A stretch of DNA of 64,000 bases from Palsa-459 sp963841965 (GCA_963841965.1 CAWJES010000004.1:62001-126000); one strand, 5' to 3'; shown: positions 25,917-34,142, counted from the stretch's first letter. Made by a program: numbers and translations. The notes: a model not told the origin generated them from the sequence alone.

Positions 25917-27113
25917 ATGGACCCTGCAGTGGCGACGCGTGCCTTCGCGCACGAGCCGCCTGTCCCGATGGCCCACGGGTCAGGGTCCTCTATTCGCTTC
26001 CACGATCGTCCGCTTCTGGTCTTCTGGGAGATGACGAGGGCCTGCGGCCTCGCATGCGCGCACTGCCGGGCCGATGCGCAGCCCTCGCCGGGTCCCGAGG
26101 AGCTCTCGACGCCAGCCGCGTTCGCGCTCATCGACGAGCTCGCGTCCCTCGGCAGCCCACGCCCGATCCTCATCCTTACGGGGGGCGACTGCCTCATCCG
26201 CGGGGACCTCGTCACAATCGTCACCTACGCAAAGGACAGGTCGGTTCCGGTCGCCATCGCACCGTCGGTCACGCCCCGCCTCACCACCGAGGTGCTCGCC
26301 GCACTTCGAGCGGCGGGGGTGAGGACCGCGTCGCTCAGCCTCGATGGATCCGTCGCATCGACGCATGAGGGCATCCGGGGGATCGCTGGACATTTCTCAT
26401 CCACGCTGAGCGCGGTCGAGCTGCTGCAGGCAGAGGGAATCGCGGTGCAGATCAACACGACGGTGATGCATCGCAACGTCGAGGAGCTCGCGGACATCGC
26501 CGCGCTGATGCACGAGCGGCGCGTCAACTTCTGGGAGGTCTTCTTTCTGATCGGCACAGGACGCGGCACTGCGATCGAGGCCCTCGGCGCCCAGCAGAAC
26601 GAGGATGTCTGCCACTTCCTCGTGGATGCCTCCCGATACGGCTTCACCGTCAGGACCGTGGAGGCACCCTTCTTCCGCCGGGTCGCGGCGCAGCGCGCAC
26701 AGCTCGGCGATGCACCGCCGGAGGAAGCCTTCGCACTCGGCCCCCTCTACGTGCGGCTGCGGGATCGCCTCTTCGAGCTGCTCGGTCCACCGATGGCACG
26801 CGTCCGTGCGCCCAGCGCGGCCACACGCGACGGCAAGGGCATCGTCTTCATCGCCAGCAACGGCGACATCTTCCCCTCGGGCTTCCTGCCGCTCGTGCTC
26901 GGAAACATCGCCCCCGATGGTGTCATCGGCACCTACCGGGACGATCCGATCCTCAAGGCAATCCGTGCCGCGACGTTCTCCGGCGCGTGCGGCAGCTGCG
27001 AGTACGCCGACCTGTGCGGTGGGTCCCGCTCCAGGGCCTTCGCGGCATCGGGCGATCCGCTCGGCGAGGACCCCGGCTGCATCCTGGCCCGCGTCCCCGC
27101 ACACACCGCCTGA
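25917..27113 (+). CDS. Radical SAM/SPASM domain protein (TIGR04053-like)
   Basis: 398 residues. The [4Fe-4S] motif CxxxCxxC is 'CGLACAHC' near residue 44, followed by 'LILTGGDCLIRGDL', where the usual GGEP/GGDP reads GGDC. 'LSLDGSVASTHEGIRG' is the substrate-side strand. The C-terminal SPASM-like cluster region is 'CGSCEYADLCGGSRSR' with a further Cys near the end. It resembles a family related to the haem d1/AhbC-D and peptide-modifying enzymes. The substrate is unknown and no precursor peptide is recognised next to it. The ATG at 25917 is preferred over the TTG at 25902. Confidence 0.85.
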   Translation: MDPAVATRAFAHEPPVPMAHGSGSSIRFHDRPLLVFWEMTRACGLACAHCRADAQPSPGPEELSTPAAFALIDELASLGSPRPILILTGGDCLIRGDLVTIVTYAKDRSVPVAIAPSVTPRLTTEVLAALRAAGVRTASLSLDGSVASTHEGIRGIAGHFSSTLSAVELLQAEGIAVQINTTVMHRNVEELADIAALMHERRVNFWEVFFLIGTGRGTAIEALGAQQNEDVCHFLVDASRYGFTVRTVEAPFFRRVAAQRAQLGDAPPEEAFALGPLYVRLRDRLFELLGPPMARVRAPSAATRDGKGIVFIASNGDIFPSGFLPLVLGNIAPDGVIGTYRDDPILKAIRAATFSGACGSCEYADLCGGSRSRAFAASGDPLGEDPGCILARVPAHTA

Positions 27114-27153
27114 AGCGACCATCCACGTCGGTGCCGGCTCGTAGCATGGCGTC

Positions 27154-27531
27154 ATGACTGAATCGACCAAGCCACTCGTCGAGCCGCACCTCGATGGGGC
27201 GCCATCGGACCTCGTGACCGAGGACCTCGTCGTCGGGACCGGCGACGAGGCCGTCAAGGGATCCCGGGCCACCGTGCACTACGTCGGCATCTCGAACTCC
27301 ACGGGCGAGCAGTTCGACGCCTCGTGGGACCGCGGCGAGCCCTTCACCTTCACCGTTGGCGTCGGCCAGGTCATCGCAGGCTGGGACAACGGCGTCGCAG
27401 GCATGCGCGTGGGCGGTCGCAGGCGACTCGTGATCCCGTCGCACCTCGGCTACGGGGAGCGCGGCGCGGGCGGCGTGATCGCACCCGGCGAGACGCTGCT
27501 CTTCGTGGTCGACCTCCTCGAGGTCGAGTGA
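27154..27531 (+). CDS. FKBP-type peptidyl-prolyl cis-trans isomerase
   Basis: 125-residue single FKBP domain. 'VHYVGISNSTGEQFDASWDR' opens the fold, 'VGQVIAGWDNGVAGMRVGGR' contains the active-site Val-Ile-Trp, and 'IPSHLGYGERG' plus 'LLFVVDLLEVE' close it. It has no signal peptide, so it is cytoplasmic. It speeds folding at X-Pro bonds. Glycerate kinase starts 4 bases after its stop, so they are co-transcribed. Confidence 0.95.
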   Translation: MTESTKPLVEPHLDGAPSDLVTEDLVVGTGDEAVKGSRATVHYVGISNSTGEQFDASWDRGEPFTFTVGVGQVIAGWDNGVAGMRVGGRRRLVIPSHLGYGERGAGGVIAPGETLLFVVDLLEVE

Positions 27532-27534
27532 GCG

Positions 27535-28536
27535 GTGCGGCTCGTCGCCGCACCTGACAAGTTCCGCGGCACCATCTCGGCACCCGCTGCGTCCGCTGCG
27601 ATCGCAGCTGGCGCGCGCCATCTCGGTTTTGAGGTGACCGCCTGTCCCATGAGCGACGGCGGCGAGGGCTTCGCCGACGCGGTCGGAGGCGAGATCAGGA
27701 CGCAGGTCGTCAGCGGGCCGCTCGGCTCACCGATCGAGGCGTCGTGGCGCCTGCGAGAAGACGGGTCGGCCATCATCGAGTCGGCGTCCTCCGCAGGCCG
27801 GGCCCTGCTGGCGGCGCCCGGCCCAGACGACCCGGTCGACGCCACGACCTACGGCGTCGGCGAGCTCGTCGGCGCAGCCATCTCGGCAGGGGCGGCGCGT
27901 GTCGTCGTCGGGTGTGGCGGATCGGCGACCACGGACGGCGGGTTGGGCTGCATCGAGGCGCTCGACGACCTCGGGATCGAGGTCACGGTCCCCTTGATCG
28001 CGGCGTGCGACGTCCAGAGCACCTTCGGTGACGCGGCGCGCCTCTTCGCCGCGCAGAAGGGGGCCTCGCCAGCACAGGTGGCCGCCCTGCTTGATCGACT
28101 CGAAGCGCTCGCCGACTCCTACCGGCGGCGATTCGGCGTCGATGTCGAGGATGTCCCGGGCGCGGGGGCGGCTGGTGGGCTCGCAGGAGGGCTCATCGCC
28201 CTCGGCGCCGACGTCATCTCGGGAGCCGCATTCGTCGCTGCGTCGCGCGGTATCGAAGACGACCTCGAGGCTGCCGACCTCGTCGTCACCGGAGAGGGTC
28301 GATTCGACCGAGGGACCCTCGAGGGCAAGGTCGTCGACGTTGTCCTCGCCCTGCGCCCGAGCGTCCCCGCACTCATCGTCGCGGGCTCCGCCGAGGACGA
28401 TGCGCTGCGCGCCTTGAGGGAGAGGCGAGCAGGCAGGGTCGACCTCGTCGAGCTCCCCGTCGCGCTCCATGCCGAGGTCGGCACTGCACGGTCCATCGAA
28501 CGTGTGGTCCGCGACTTCCTCGCCGCCAACTACTGA
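27535..28536 (+). CDS. Glycerate kinase (GarK/GlxK family)
   Basis: 333 residues. 'APDKFRGTISA' and 'PMSDGGEGFADAV' are N-terminal family blocks, 'VVGCGGSATTDGGLGCIEAL' is the central signature, and 'VVTGEGRFDRGTLEGKV' is the C-terminal one. It phosphorylates glycerate with ATP, feeding glycolysis from glyoxylate or serine breakdown. It starts with GTG four bases after the FKBP stop. Confidence 0.94.
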   Translation: MRLVAAPDKFRGTISAPAASAAIAAGARHLGFEVTACPMSDGGEGFADAVGGEIRTQVVSGPLGSPIEASWRLREDGSAIIESASSAGRALLAAPGPDDPVDATTYGVGELVGAAISAGAARVVVGCGGSATTDGGLGCIEALDDLGIEVTVPLIAACDVQSTFGDAARLFAAQKGASPAQVAALLDRLEALADSYRRRFGVDVEDVPGAGAAGGLAGGLIALGADVISGAAFVAASRGIEDDLEAADLVVTGEGRFDRGTLEGKVVDVVLALRPSVPALIVAGSAEDDALRALRERRAGRVDLVELPVALHAEVGTARSIERVVRDFLAANY

Positions 28537-29021
28537 GCTCGCGAGCTCGTCGCGAGAACCCACGTCCGCGCGCCGGCTGACGACGGGATCTCGCCCGCCG
28601 CAAAGCCGAGACGGCGCAGAATGGCCTCGGAGGCCGGGCTCACGGGCGCGGCCGTCCCGTCACTGACGATCCACTCGGTCGTCGCGCAGAGCGTCGCGCG
28701 TGGCGCCCGCGCTCGGATGACGTCGACGAGCTCGATGACCGCGCTCGTGCCGACGCCGCGTCCCCTGGCCTGCTCGACCAGTCCCCACCCGAGCTCCACG
28801 GGTCCCTCGGCCGTAATCGAGCCGTGCGTGCCGCATGTCCCGACGACCTCCCCGGCATGCACGATGAGGAAATTCGTGGCGCCCCGCTCGCGGCCCGCCA
28901 TCCCCACGCGGTCCTCTTGGCGCGGGAAGCCCTCGGCGAGTCGGAGGGTCCACGGCCTTGTTCCCGCGAACTGCGCGGCGATCGAGTCATCGACTTCGAT
29001 CAGTCTCGTGAGTTGGCTCAC
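28530..29021 (-). CDS. GNAT-family N-acetyltransferase
   Basis: 163 residues of the RimJ/RimL-like GNAT fold. 'ELGWGLVEQARGRGVGTSAV' holds the acetyl-CoA pyrophosphate-binding R/QxxGxG/A segment as 'RGRGVG'. The N-terminal 'PWTLRLAEGF' and C-terminal 'LRRLGFAAGE' fit the family. Substrate unknown. The GTG at 29021 overlaps the upstream LON gene stop (GTGA). The end overlaps glycerate kinase by 7 bases. Confidence 0.85.
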   Translation of the reverse strand: MSQLTRLIEVDDSIAAQFAGTRPWTLRLAEGFPRQEDRVGMAGRERGATNFLIVHAGEVVGTCGTHGSITAEGPVELGWGLVEQARGRGVGTSAVIELVDVIRARAPRATLCATTEWIVSDGTAAPVSPASEAILRRLGFAAGEIPSSAGARTWVLATSSRAQ

Positions 29022-29653
29022 GTGGCGTCGTCGAGCCGCATCGCGGTCTCGAGATCGCTCCGCTTCGCATCGCACAGGTCGCGCAGGAGTGTGAGCCGCG
29101 ACCGATGGTCCGGGACCTCGAGCAGCAGCTGCAGGTCGACGAGGGTCAGGGGGCTCATGGCGCAGAGCATCCAGGCAGCTGCACTCGAGTCCTCGTCGAG
29201 CCCGAGGTCGACACAGGGACTCGTCCATCCGTCGGAGAACTCCGACTGGATGCGTCGGAGTGCCTTGACTGACTTGAATGTGCTTTCCAGCACGTCGCGA
29301 GGGACATCGGCATCCGCAACGGGCTCCGGCAGCACGAGCGCTCGCGGATACGGCGCGTCATCGAGCCAGCTGGTCACACGAAAGCGCTCGATGCCCCGGG
29401 TGACGAGGATCCAGCGGTCCTCCTCGAGGGGTGCTGCGAGCTCGACGCGGACTCGTGTCCCGACATCGACGCGCTCGTCGTGGCCGCCGACCTCCCAGCC
29501 ACGCGAGATCAGGCAGATCCCGAACTCCTTCGAGCCGAGCAGCACGTCGCGCGTGAGGTGCTGGTAGCGGACCTCGAACACGTGGAGCGGGAGCTCGGTG
29601 AAGGGGAAGACGACCGTCGAAAGCGGAAACATCGCCAGCGGCTCCACGGTCAC
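29018..29653 (-). CDS. LON substrate-binding domain protein (LonN-like)
   Basis: 211 residues. 'MFPLSTVVFPFTELPLHVFE' then 'ISRGWEVGG' match the N-terminal substrate-binding domain of Lon, but there is no AAA or protease domain. These stand-alone LonN proteins are common in actinobacteria. Their role is unclear, perhaps substrate delivery or redox sensing. The start is a GTG at about 29653; a second GTG six bases on is also possible. It leads a two-gene operon with the GNAT protein. Confidence 0.85.
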   Translation of the reverse strand: MTVEPLAMFPLSTVVFPFTELPLHVFEVRYQHLTRDVLLGSKEFGICLISRGWEVGGHDERVDVGTRVRVELAAPLEEDRWILVTRGIERFRVTSWLDDAPYPRALVLPEPVADADVPRDVLESTFKSVKALRRIQSEFSDGWTSPCVDLGLDEDSSAAAWMLCAMSPLTLVDLQLLLEVPDHRSRLTLLRDLCDAKRSDLETAMRLDDAT

Positions 29654-29730
29654 AACCGCGAGCCTATGGACGCCGGGACACCGCGGTGACGCATTGCGCA
29701 CTGTGACTCAGGCTTCCCTAGGCTGAGGGC

Positions 29731-30375
29731 GTGACGGCGACGATGGCGCCCCCGAAGCCCCGACTCCGCGGCTGGCTCCACCTCATCGCCTTCCCCTTCG
29801 CGCTCACGTCGGGGCTGCTGCTCACCGCGCTCGGATCCGACCGCGCGGACCGGATCGCGATTGCCGTGTTCACAGTGACCGCGTGCCTCCTCTTCGGTAC
29901 CTCCGGGGTGTACCACCGGGGCTCATGGCCTCCCGGCATTGCTGCCGTCCTTCGCCGCATGGACCACGCCAACATCGCGCTGATCATCGCCGGGACCTAT
30001 ACGCCGATCGCGGTCGCGGTCCTGCCGAAGTCGCAGGCGACAGTCCTCCTGTGGGTGGTGTGGTCGATGGCGTTCGCGATCGTGGTCTTCCGCGTCTTCT
30101 GGCTCGGCGCCCCGAGGTGGCTCTACACCGCCGCGTACGTCGGCCTCGGGTGGGCGGCGGTCTTCTGGCTCCCCGAGCTGTGGCACTACGCCGGCGTCCT
30201 CAACTGCATCCTCATTTTCGCGGGCGGCCTCTTCTACACCGCCGGCGCACTCTTCTACGCGCTCAAGCGGCCGAAGCTGTCACCCACGAACTTCGGGTAC
30301 CACGAGCTGTTCCACGCCTGCACGGTGGCGGCGTTCGCGTGCCACCTCGTCGTTGTCGCCCGCGTCGCGACCTGA
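29731..30375 (+). CDS. Haemolysin III family (TrhA/PAQR-like) membrane protein
   Basis: 214 residues with seven hydrophobic segments. The family metal-site motifs are present: 'GTSGVYHRGSWPPGIAAVLR' with the S/H pair, 'RMDHANIALIIAGTYTP', and 'GYHELFHACTVAAFACH' with the C-terminal His pair. PAQR relatives are zinc-dependent hydrolases that affect membrane fluidity. The name haemolysin is historical. It starts with GTG and ends directly against rdgB. Confidence 0.93.
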   Translation: MTATMAPPKPRLRGWLHLIAFPFALTSGLLLTALGSDRADRIAIAVFTVTACLLFGTSGVYHRGSWPPGIAAVLRRMDHANIALIIAGTYTPIAVAVLPKSQATVLLWVVWSMAFAIVVFRVFWLGAPRWLYTAAYVGLGWAAVFWLPELWHYAGVLNCILIFAGGLFYTAGALFYALKRPKLSPTNFGYHELFHACTVAAFACHLVVVARVAT

Positions 30376-30963
30376 TCAGCGGTTCTCGAGCCCAGCTGCG
30401 AGGGCGCGAAACGCCCGGGACCGATGGCTCAGCGAGTGCTTCTCCTCATCGGAGAGCTCCCCCAGCGTCCTGCCATCCCCCTCGGCCGGGATGAACACGG
30501 GGTCGTAGCCGAACCCGTTCGTTCCCCTCGGCACCTCTGCGATGGCCCCATGCAGCGTCCCGAGCGCGACGACCGTGGCCCCGAACGGGTCCACGAGGAC
30601 GGCCGCGGTCTCGAACCGTGCGGTCCGCCGCTCGGCCGGGACGCCACCGAGCGCGTCGAGTACCTTGCGCAGGTTGTCCTCGTACGTGGCGTGCTCCCCC
30701 GCGTACCGCGCGGCGTAGATGCCGGGGTCGCCGCCGAGCGCGTCGACGAACAGGCCCGTGTCGTCGGCGACGGCGGGCATGCCCGTCGCGTCGGCGAGCG
30801 CCGCGGCCTTGAGGGTGGCGTTCTCCTCGAGGGTCTCGCCGGTCTCCTCGACCTCGGGGACGTGCTCGGGGCGCGCCACGAGCTCGAGGCCCGGGACCGG
30901 GGCCATGATCGCGACGATCTCGCGTGCCTTGTCGGGGTTCGCCGTGGCGAGCACGACGCGCAT
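30376..30963 (-). CDS. rdgB: XTP/dITP diphosphatase (RdgB/HAM1)
   Basis: 195 residues. 'LATANPDKAREI' is the N-terminal nucleotide-binding motif, 'VADDTGLFVDALGGDPGIYA' the central one with the catalytic acid, and 'TNGFGYDPVFIP' the third. It removes deaminated purine nucleoside triphosphates from the pool. It overlaps rph by one base (TGATG), the usual actinobacterial pairing. Confidence 0.97.
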   Translation of the reverse strand: MRVVLATANPDKAREIVAIMAPVPGLELVARPEHVPEVEETGETLEENATLKAAALADATGMPAVADDTGLFVDALGGDPGIYAARYAGEHATYEDNLRKVLDALGGVPAERRTARFETAAVLVDPFGATVVALGTLHGAIAEVPRGTNGFGYDPVFIPAEGDGRTLGELSDEEKHSLSHRSRAFRALAAGLENR

Positions 30964-31718
30964 CAGGCGGTGCCCGGGCCCGGCGGCATGGCGAGTGCGG
31001 TGCGCTGTGCCTCAAGCAGCTCATCAATGCCGGAGGTCGCGAGCTCGAGGAGGGTGTCGAGCTCGCTCCTTGAGAACGCGAGCTTCTCCGCGGTCCCCTG
31101 GAGCTCGACGAAGCGCCTCGCTCCGGTCATGACGACGTTCATGTCGACGTCCGCGCGGCTGTCCTCCTCGTACGGCAGGTCGAGCATCGCGACACCGTCG
31201 ACGATGCCGACGGATATCGCGGCCACCTGGTCGATGAGCGGGTGGTGACGGAGCCTCCCCGCGTCGACGAGCCGGGTCAGCGCATCGTGCAGCGCGACGT
31301 AGCCACCGCAGATCGAGGCGGTCCTGGTCCCGCCGTCCGCCTGCAGCACGTCGCAGTCAACGGTGACTTGGAACTCGGCGAGTGCCGCAAGATCGGTGAC
31401 GGCGCGCAGCGAGCGGCCGATGAGCCGCTGGATCTCCTGGGTCCGTCCCGACTGCTTGCCGCGGGCCGCCTCGCGCGAGGCGCGCCCGGAGGTGGAGCCG
31501 GGGAGCATGGAGTACTCCGCCGTGACCCACCCGCGGCCGGATCCTCGCAGCCACCGCGGGATGTCGTCCTCCACGGACGCGGTGCACAGCACCTTGGTCC
31601 TCCCCATGGTGACAAGGACCGAGCCCGCGGCGAACACCGTGTAGTTCCGCTCGAAGGACCAGGGGCGGAGCTCATCGAGCGCCCGTCCGTCGAAGCGTGC
31701 GTTTGGGTCAGCAGCCAT
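30963..31718 (-). CDS. rph: Ribonuclease PH
   Basis: 251-residue phosphorolytic 3'-5' exoribonuclease of the PH family. Family blocks include 'GSVLVTMGRTKVLCTASVED' and 'QADGGTRTASICGGYVAL', the phosphate-binding Arg region. 'DLPYEEDSRADVDMNVVMT' carries the acidic metal ligands. It trims tRNA 3' ends. It heads the rph-rdgB operon. Confidence 0.97.
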   Translation of the reverse strand: MAADPNARFDGRALDELRPWSFERNYTVFAAGSVLVTMGRTKVLCTASVEDDIPRWLRGSGRGWVTAEYSMLPGSTSGRASREAARGKQSGRTQEIQRLIGRSLRAVTDLAALAEFQVTVDCDVLQADGGTRTASICGGYVALHDALTRLVDAGRLRHHPLIDQVAAISVGIVDGVAMLDLPYEEDSRADVDMNVVMTGARRFVELQGTAEKLAFSRSELDTLLELATSGIDELLEAQRTALAMPPGPGTA

Positions 31719-31789
31719 GATGGATCACCGGGCCGAGTGTACGTGGGGCCACGAAGGGTGGGGGCGGGGGCGGGGTTCGGGAGCAGGCG

Positions 31790-32755
31790 CTAGAAGTAGA
31801 TGGTTTGGCTCGCGCGCTCGGTCACCTCGTCGAGGTCACCGCTCCACGCATCGCTCGAGAGGTACTTCCAGCCGTCGTCAGCGGAGATCACCACGATCGT
31901 TGCGCCCTCGCCGGGCGCGACGGTCCCGGCGCACCTGACCGCGCCCGCCATGGCTGCGCCTGACGAGATGCCGACGAAGAGCCCGAGGTCCGCGAGTCGA
32001 CGCGTCCACTCGATCGACTCCCTCGGCCGGACGACGACGCGGCGGTCAAGCAGGTGCTCGCCGTCGCCGTCTGTGAATACGGGCGGAACGAACCCGTCCT
32101 CCAGGCTGCGCAGCCCGTCGACGATCTCGCCCGCGGGGGGCTCGATCGCCCAGACCTGCACGCCCGGGACGTGCTCCTTCAGGAACGTTCCCACGCCGAT
32201 GAGCGTGCCCGTCGTGCCGAGGCCCGAGACGAAGTGCGTGATCTCCGGGCAGTCCGCGAGGATCTCGGGACCGGTCGAGCGGTAGTGCGCCCGCGGGTTC
32301 GCCGGGTTCGCGTACTGGTAGCAGAAGACCCACTCGGGATGGTCCGCCGCGAGCGAGCGGGCCAGCTTGACGGCGCCGTTCGACCCCTCCGAGCCCGGCG
32401 AGTCGATGATCTCGGCACCGTAGACCTCGAGGAGCTGGCGTCGCTCGGGCGAGACGTTGTCGGGGAGCACGACCTTCAGGTGGTAGCCGCGGATCCTGCA
32501 GATCATCGCGAGCGCGATGCCAGTGTTCCCGCTCGACGGCTCGAGCAGCACCTGGTCCGGCTTGCCCGGGATGAGCAGACCGTCATCCTCGGCCGACAAG
32601 ACGAGCGAGAGCGCGACGCGGTCCTTGATGGATCCCGCAGGGTTCTTGCCCTCGAGCTTCATCCAGATCCGGACCGACTCTGAGGGACTGAGCTCACTGA
32701 CGTCGACCATCGGCGTGCCGCCGATGAGCTCGAGGACCGAGCCGAACCTGGCCAC
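31790..32755 (-). CDS. cysM: Cysteine synthase CysM (O-phosphoserine / CysO-dependent type)
   Basis: 321-residue fold-type II PLP enzyme. The PLP Lys is in 'NPAGSIKDRVAL', and 'EPSSGNTGIALAM' binds the substrate carboxylate. 'VSGLGTTGTLIGVG' binds PLP phosphate, and 'ERRQLLEVYGAEII' is as in Mycobacterium CysM. Similarity is closest in my reading to the O-phosphoserine-dependent CysM that takes sulfur from thiocarboxylated CysO, including its C-terminal 'DGWKYLSSDAW'. It starts with GTG, overlapping the cysO stop by one base. Confidence 0.92.
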   Translation of the reverse strand: MARFGSVLELIGGTPMVDVSELSPSESVRIWMKLEGKNPAGSIKDRVALSLVLSAEDDGLLIPGKPDQVLLEPSSGNTGIALAMICRIRGYHLKVVLPDNVSPERRQLLEVYGAEIIDSPGSEGSNGAVKLARSLAADHPEWVFCYQYANPANPRAHYRSTGPEILADCPEITHFVSGLGTTGTLIGVGTFLKEHVPGVQVWAIEPPAGEIVDGLRSLEDGFVPPVFTDGDGEHLLDRRVVVRPRESIEWTRRLADLGLFVGISSGAAMAGAVRCAGTVAPGEGATIVVISADDGWKYLSSDAWSGDLDEVTERASQTIYF

Positions 32756-33036
32756 TACCAGGCGCCCCCAGCGACCGCAGGAAGCAGCGTGATCTCGTCG
32801 CCAGCCGACACCGACGTCGAGAGCCCCCCGGTGTAGCGGACGTCGTCGTCATTGAGGTACACGTTCAAGAAGCGGTGCAGTCCCCCGTCGTCGGTGAAGA
32901 CCTGTCCCTTGACCTGAGGGAACGAGTCCACAAGATTGCCCAGCACGGCACCGACGGTGTCGCCCTCGAGCTCCTCGGTCGCGACGCCGCCCGTCGAGGA
33001 GCGCAGGACGGTGGGGATTCTCACGGTGATGGACAT
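32755..33036 (-). CDS. cysO: CysO-type sulfur carrier protein (MoaD/ThiS family) with a two-residue C-terminal extension
   Basis: 93-residue ubiquitin-like sulfur carrier. 'VTVRIPTVLRSSTGG' opens it, 'LHRFLNVYLNDDDVRYTGGL' is the family core, and it ends 'LLPAVAGGAW'. In Mycobacterium CysO the protein ends at the Gly-Gly that is adenylated and thiocarboxylated. Here Ala-Trp follows, so the carrier must be trimmed before use. A JAMM protease gene lies two genes upstream. The ATG has 'gggaggcgt' upstream. Confidence 0.92.
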   Translation of the reverse strand: MSITVRIPTVLRSSTGGVATEELEGDTVGAVLGNLVDSFPQVKGQVFTDDGGLHRFLNVYLNDDDVRYTGGLSTSVSAGDEITLLPAVAGGAW

Positions 33037-33054
33037 CGGTACGCCTCCCGAAGT

Positions 33055-33079
33055 ATTCCTGACTTGTTTAGTCGCATAT
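33055..33079 (-). promoter_or_regulatory. Rrf2-type (IscR/CymR-like) operator candidate upstream of cysO-cysM
   Basis: ATTCCTGACT-TGTTT-AGTCGCATAT, read on the + strand, has the GACT-5-AGTC dyad and the flanking CC/GG-AT pattern of IscR type-1-like sites, with one half close to ideal. On the minus strand a TAATAT hexamer overlaps its upstream edge and could be the -10 of cysO. No regulator gene is in the window. Confidence 0.45.
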
Positions 33080-33105
33080 TAGGCCCCCTGGACTCGCCCG
33101 TGCCC

Positions 33106-33636
33106 TCAGGCGGCATCGCGCGGCGGTCGGTACACGGCGAGCAGCTGGACCGCTGCGCCACCCAAACCCACGAGCAGCGCCACGAGCAGGCCCGTCACGT
33201 TCGAGTAGTGCCAGATGCCCAACGCGTGGTCGAGCGACCACTCGCCTGGTCCGAGCGCTCCGATCACGACCGCGGTCACCGCCACCATCAGGCAGTACTC
33301 AATGCCCTGCCCGGGCCGAAAGACGAAGAAGCCGTTGCGCCTGTGGACCGTGACGATGGCGACGACCATGAGGGCGAGGAGCCCGGCGGCGGCGAGCGGC
33401 GTGACGAGCCCGGCGACGAGCAGGATCCCGACGCCAACCTCGGTCGTCGCAGCGGCGAGGGCGTTCAGCCTGCCCGGTCGCATGCCGATCGAGTCGAACC
33501 ACCCGGCGGTGCCCTCGATCCTGCCGCCGCCGAAGAACTTGTTGAGGCCGTGCGCCGCGATCATCGCCCCGAAGGCGACCCGCAGGACGAGCAGGGCCAG
33601 GTTCACCGCGGTCACGTCGTGGGACGCTGCGAGCAT
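33106..33636 (-). CDS. DoxX family membrane protein
   Basis: 176 residues with four hydrophobic segments. 'LVLRVAFGAMIAAHGLNKFF' is the DoxX/SURF4 N-terminal block with the conserved His-Gly, followed by 'VGVGILLVAGLVTPLAA'. In Mycobacterium a DoxX protein works with SodA and a thiosulfate-linked partner in redox defence. Here it sits between mec and cysO, so a link with thiol or sulfur chemistry is possible but not shown. Confidence 0.88.
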   Translation of the reverse strand: MLAASHDVTAVNLALLVLRVAFGAMIAAHGLNKFFGGGRIEGTAGWFDSIGMRPGRLNALAAATTEVGVGILLVAGLVTPLAAAGLLALMVVAIVTVHRRNGFFVFRPGQGIEYCLMVAVTAVVIGALGPGEWSLDHALGIWHYSNVTGLLVALLVGLGGAAVQLLAVYRPPRDAA

Positions 33637-33689
33637 TCAATCCTCCGATTCCTCTGCACGAGAGAACGCCCGGTGCGGGCACATATTCC

Positions 33690-34091
33690 CTAGTGAAGGA
33701 CGATCGGCTCCTCTTCAATCTCGCCAGCTCGTATTCGGAAGCTCCGCACGATCGGGGACGCAGCCCGAAGCGAGACGATGACCCAGTGCCACGAATCGTC
33801 CACCGCGCTCGCCACGTCGGTGGGAGAAGGCCATGCGTCCGTGTGCGTGTGCGAATGGAACGCGCCGATCACGTCCTCCCCATGAGACCGAGCTGACCGG
33901 TCGATCCGGAGGTGCTCTCCGGGGTCGATGGCGTAGACCTTCGCAGAGGCGGCTGCGTTCGGCGTTGCCGCGACCGACGCAATCCTGCCGTTCGACGCGT
34001 CACCGACGAGCAGGCCGCAGCCCTCCAGCGGCAGCGCTCGCAGGCAGTGCGCGATCATCTCGTCCACCTGGTCCTCACTGAGTTCGAGCAC
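33690..34091 (-). CDS. mec: JAMM/MPN+ metalloprotease, Mec-like (CysO-cysteine peptidase)
   Basis: 133 residues. The zinc motif is intact: Glu in 'LEGCGLLVGD', then His-Ser-His, seven residues, Ser, two residues and Asp in 'AFHSHTHTDAWPSPTDV'. In Mycobacterium, Mec (Rv1334) releases cysteine from CysO-cysteine beside cysO and cysM, the same gene set as here. The GTG at 34091 is used, since similarity starts there. It is probably the first gene of the mec-doxX-cysO-cysM operon, divergent from smpB. Confidence 0.9.
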   Translation of the reverse strand: MLELSEDQVDEMIAHCLRALPLEGCGLLVGDASNGRIASVAATPNAAASAKVYAIDPGEHLRIDRSARSHGEDVIGAFHSHTHTDAWPSPTDVASAVDDSWHWVIVSLRAASPIVRSFRIRAGEIEEEPIVLH

Positions 34092-34142
34092 GCGCGAAGC
34101 GTACCCAGCGGTCGGTCGCCACCGGATCGGTACGCTGCGCGG

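Noticed and set aside
25839..27154. RiPP cluster around the radical SAM gene
   Set aside because: No precursor peptide, transporter or protease partner is recognisable; the neighbours are housekeeping genes.
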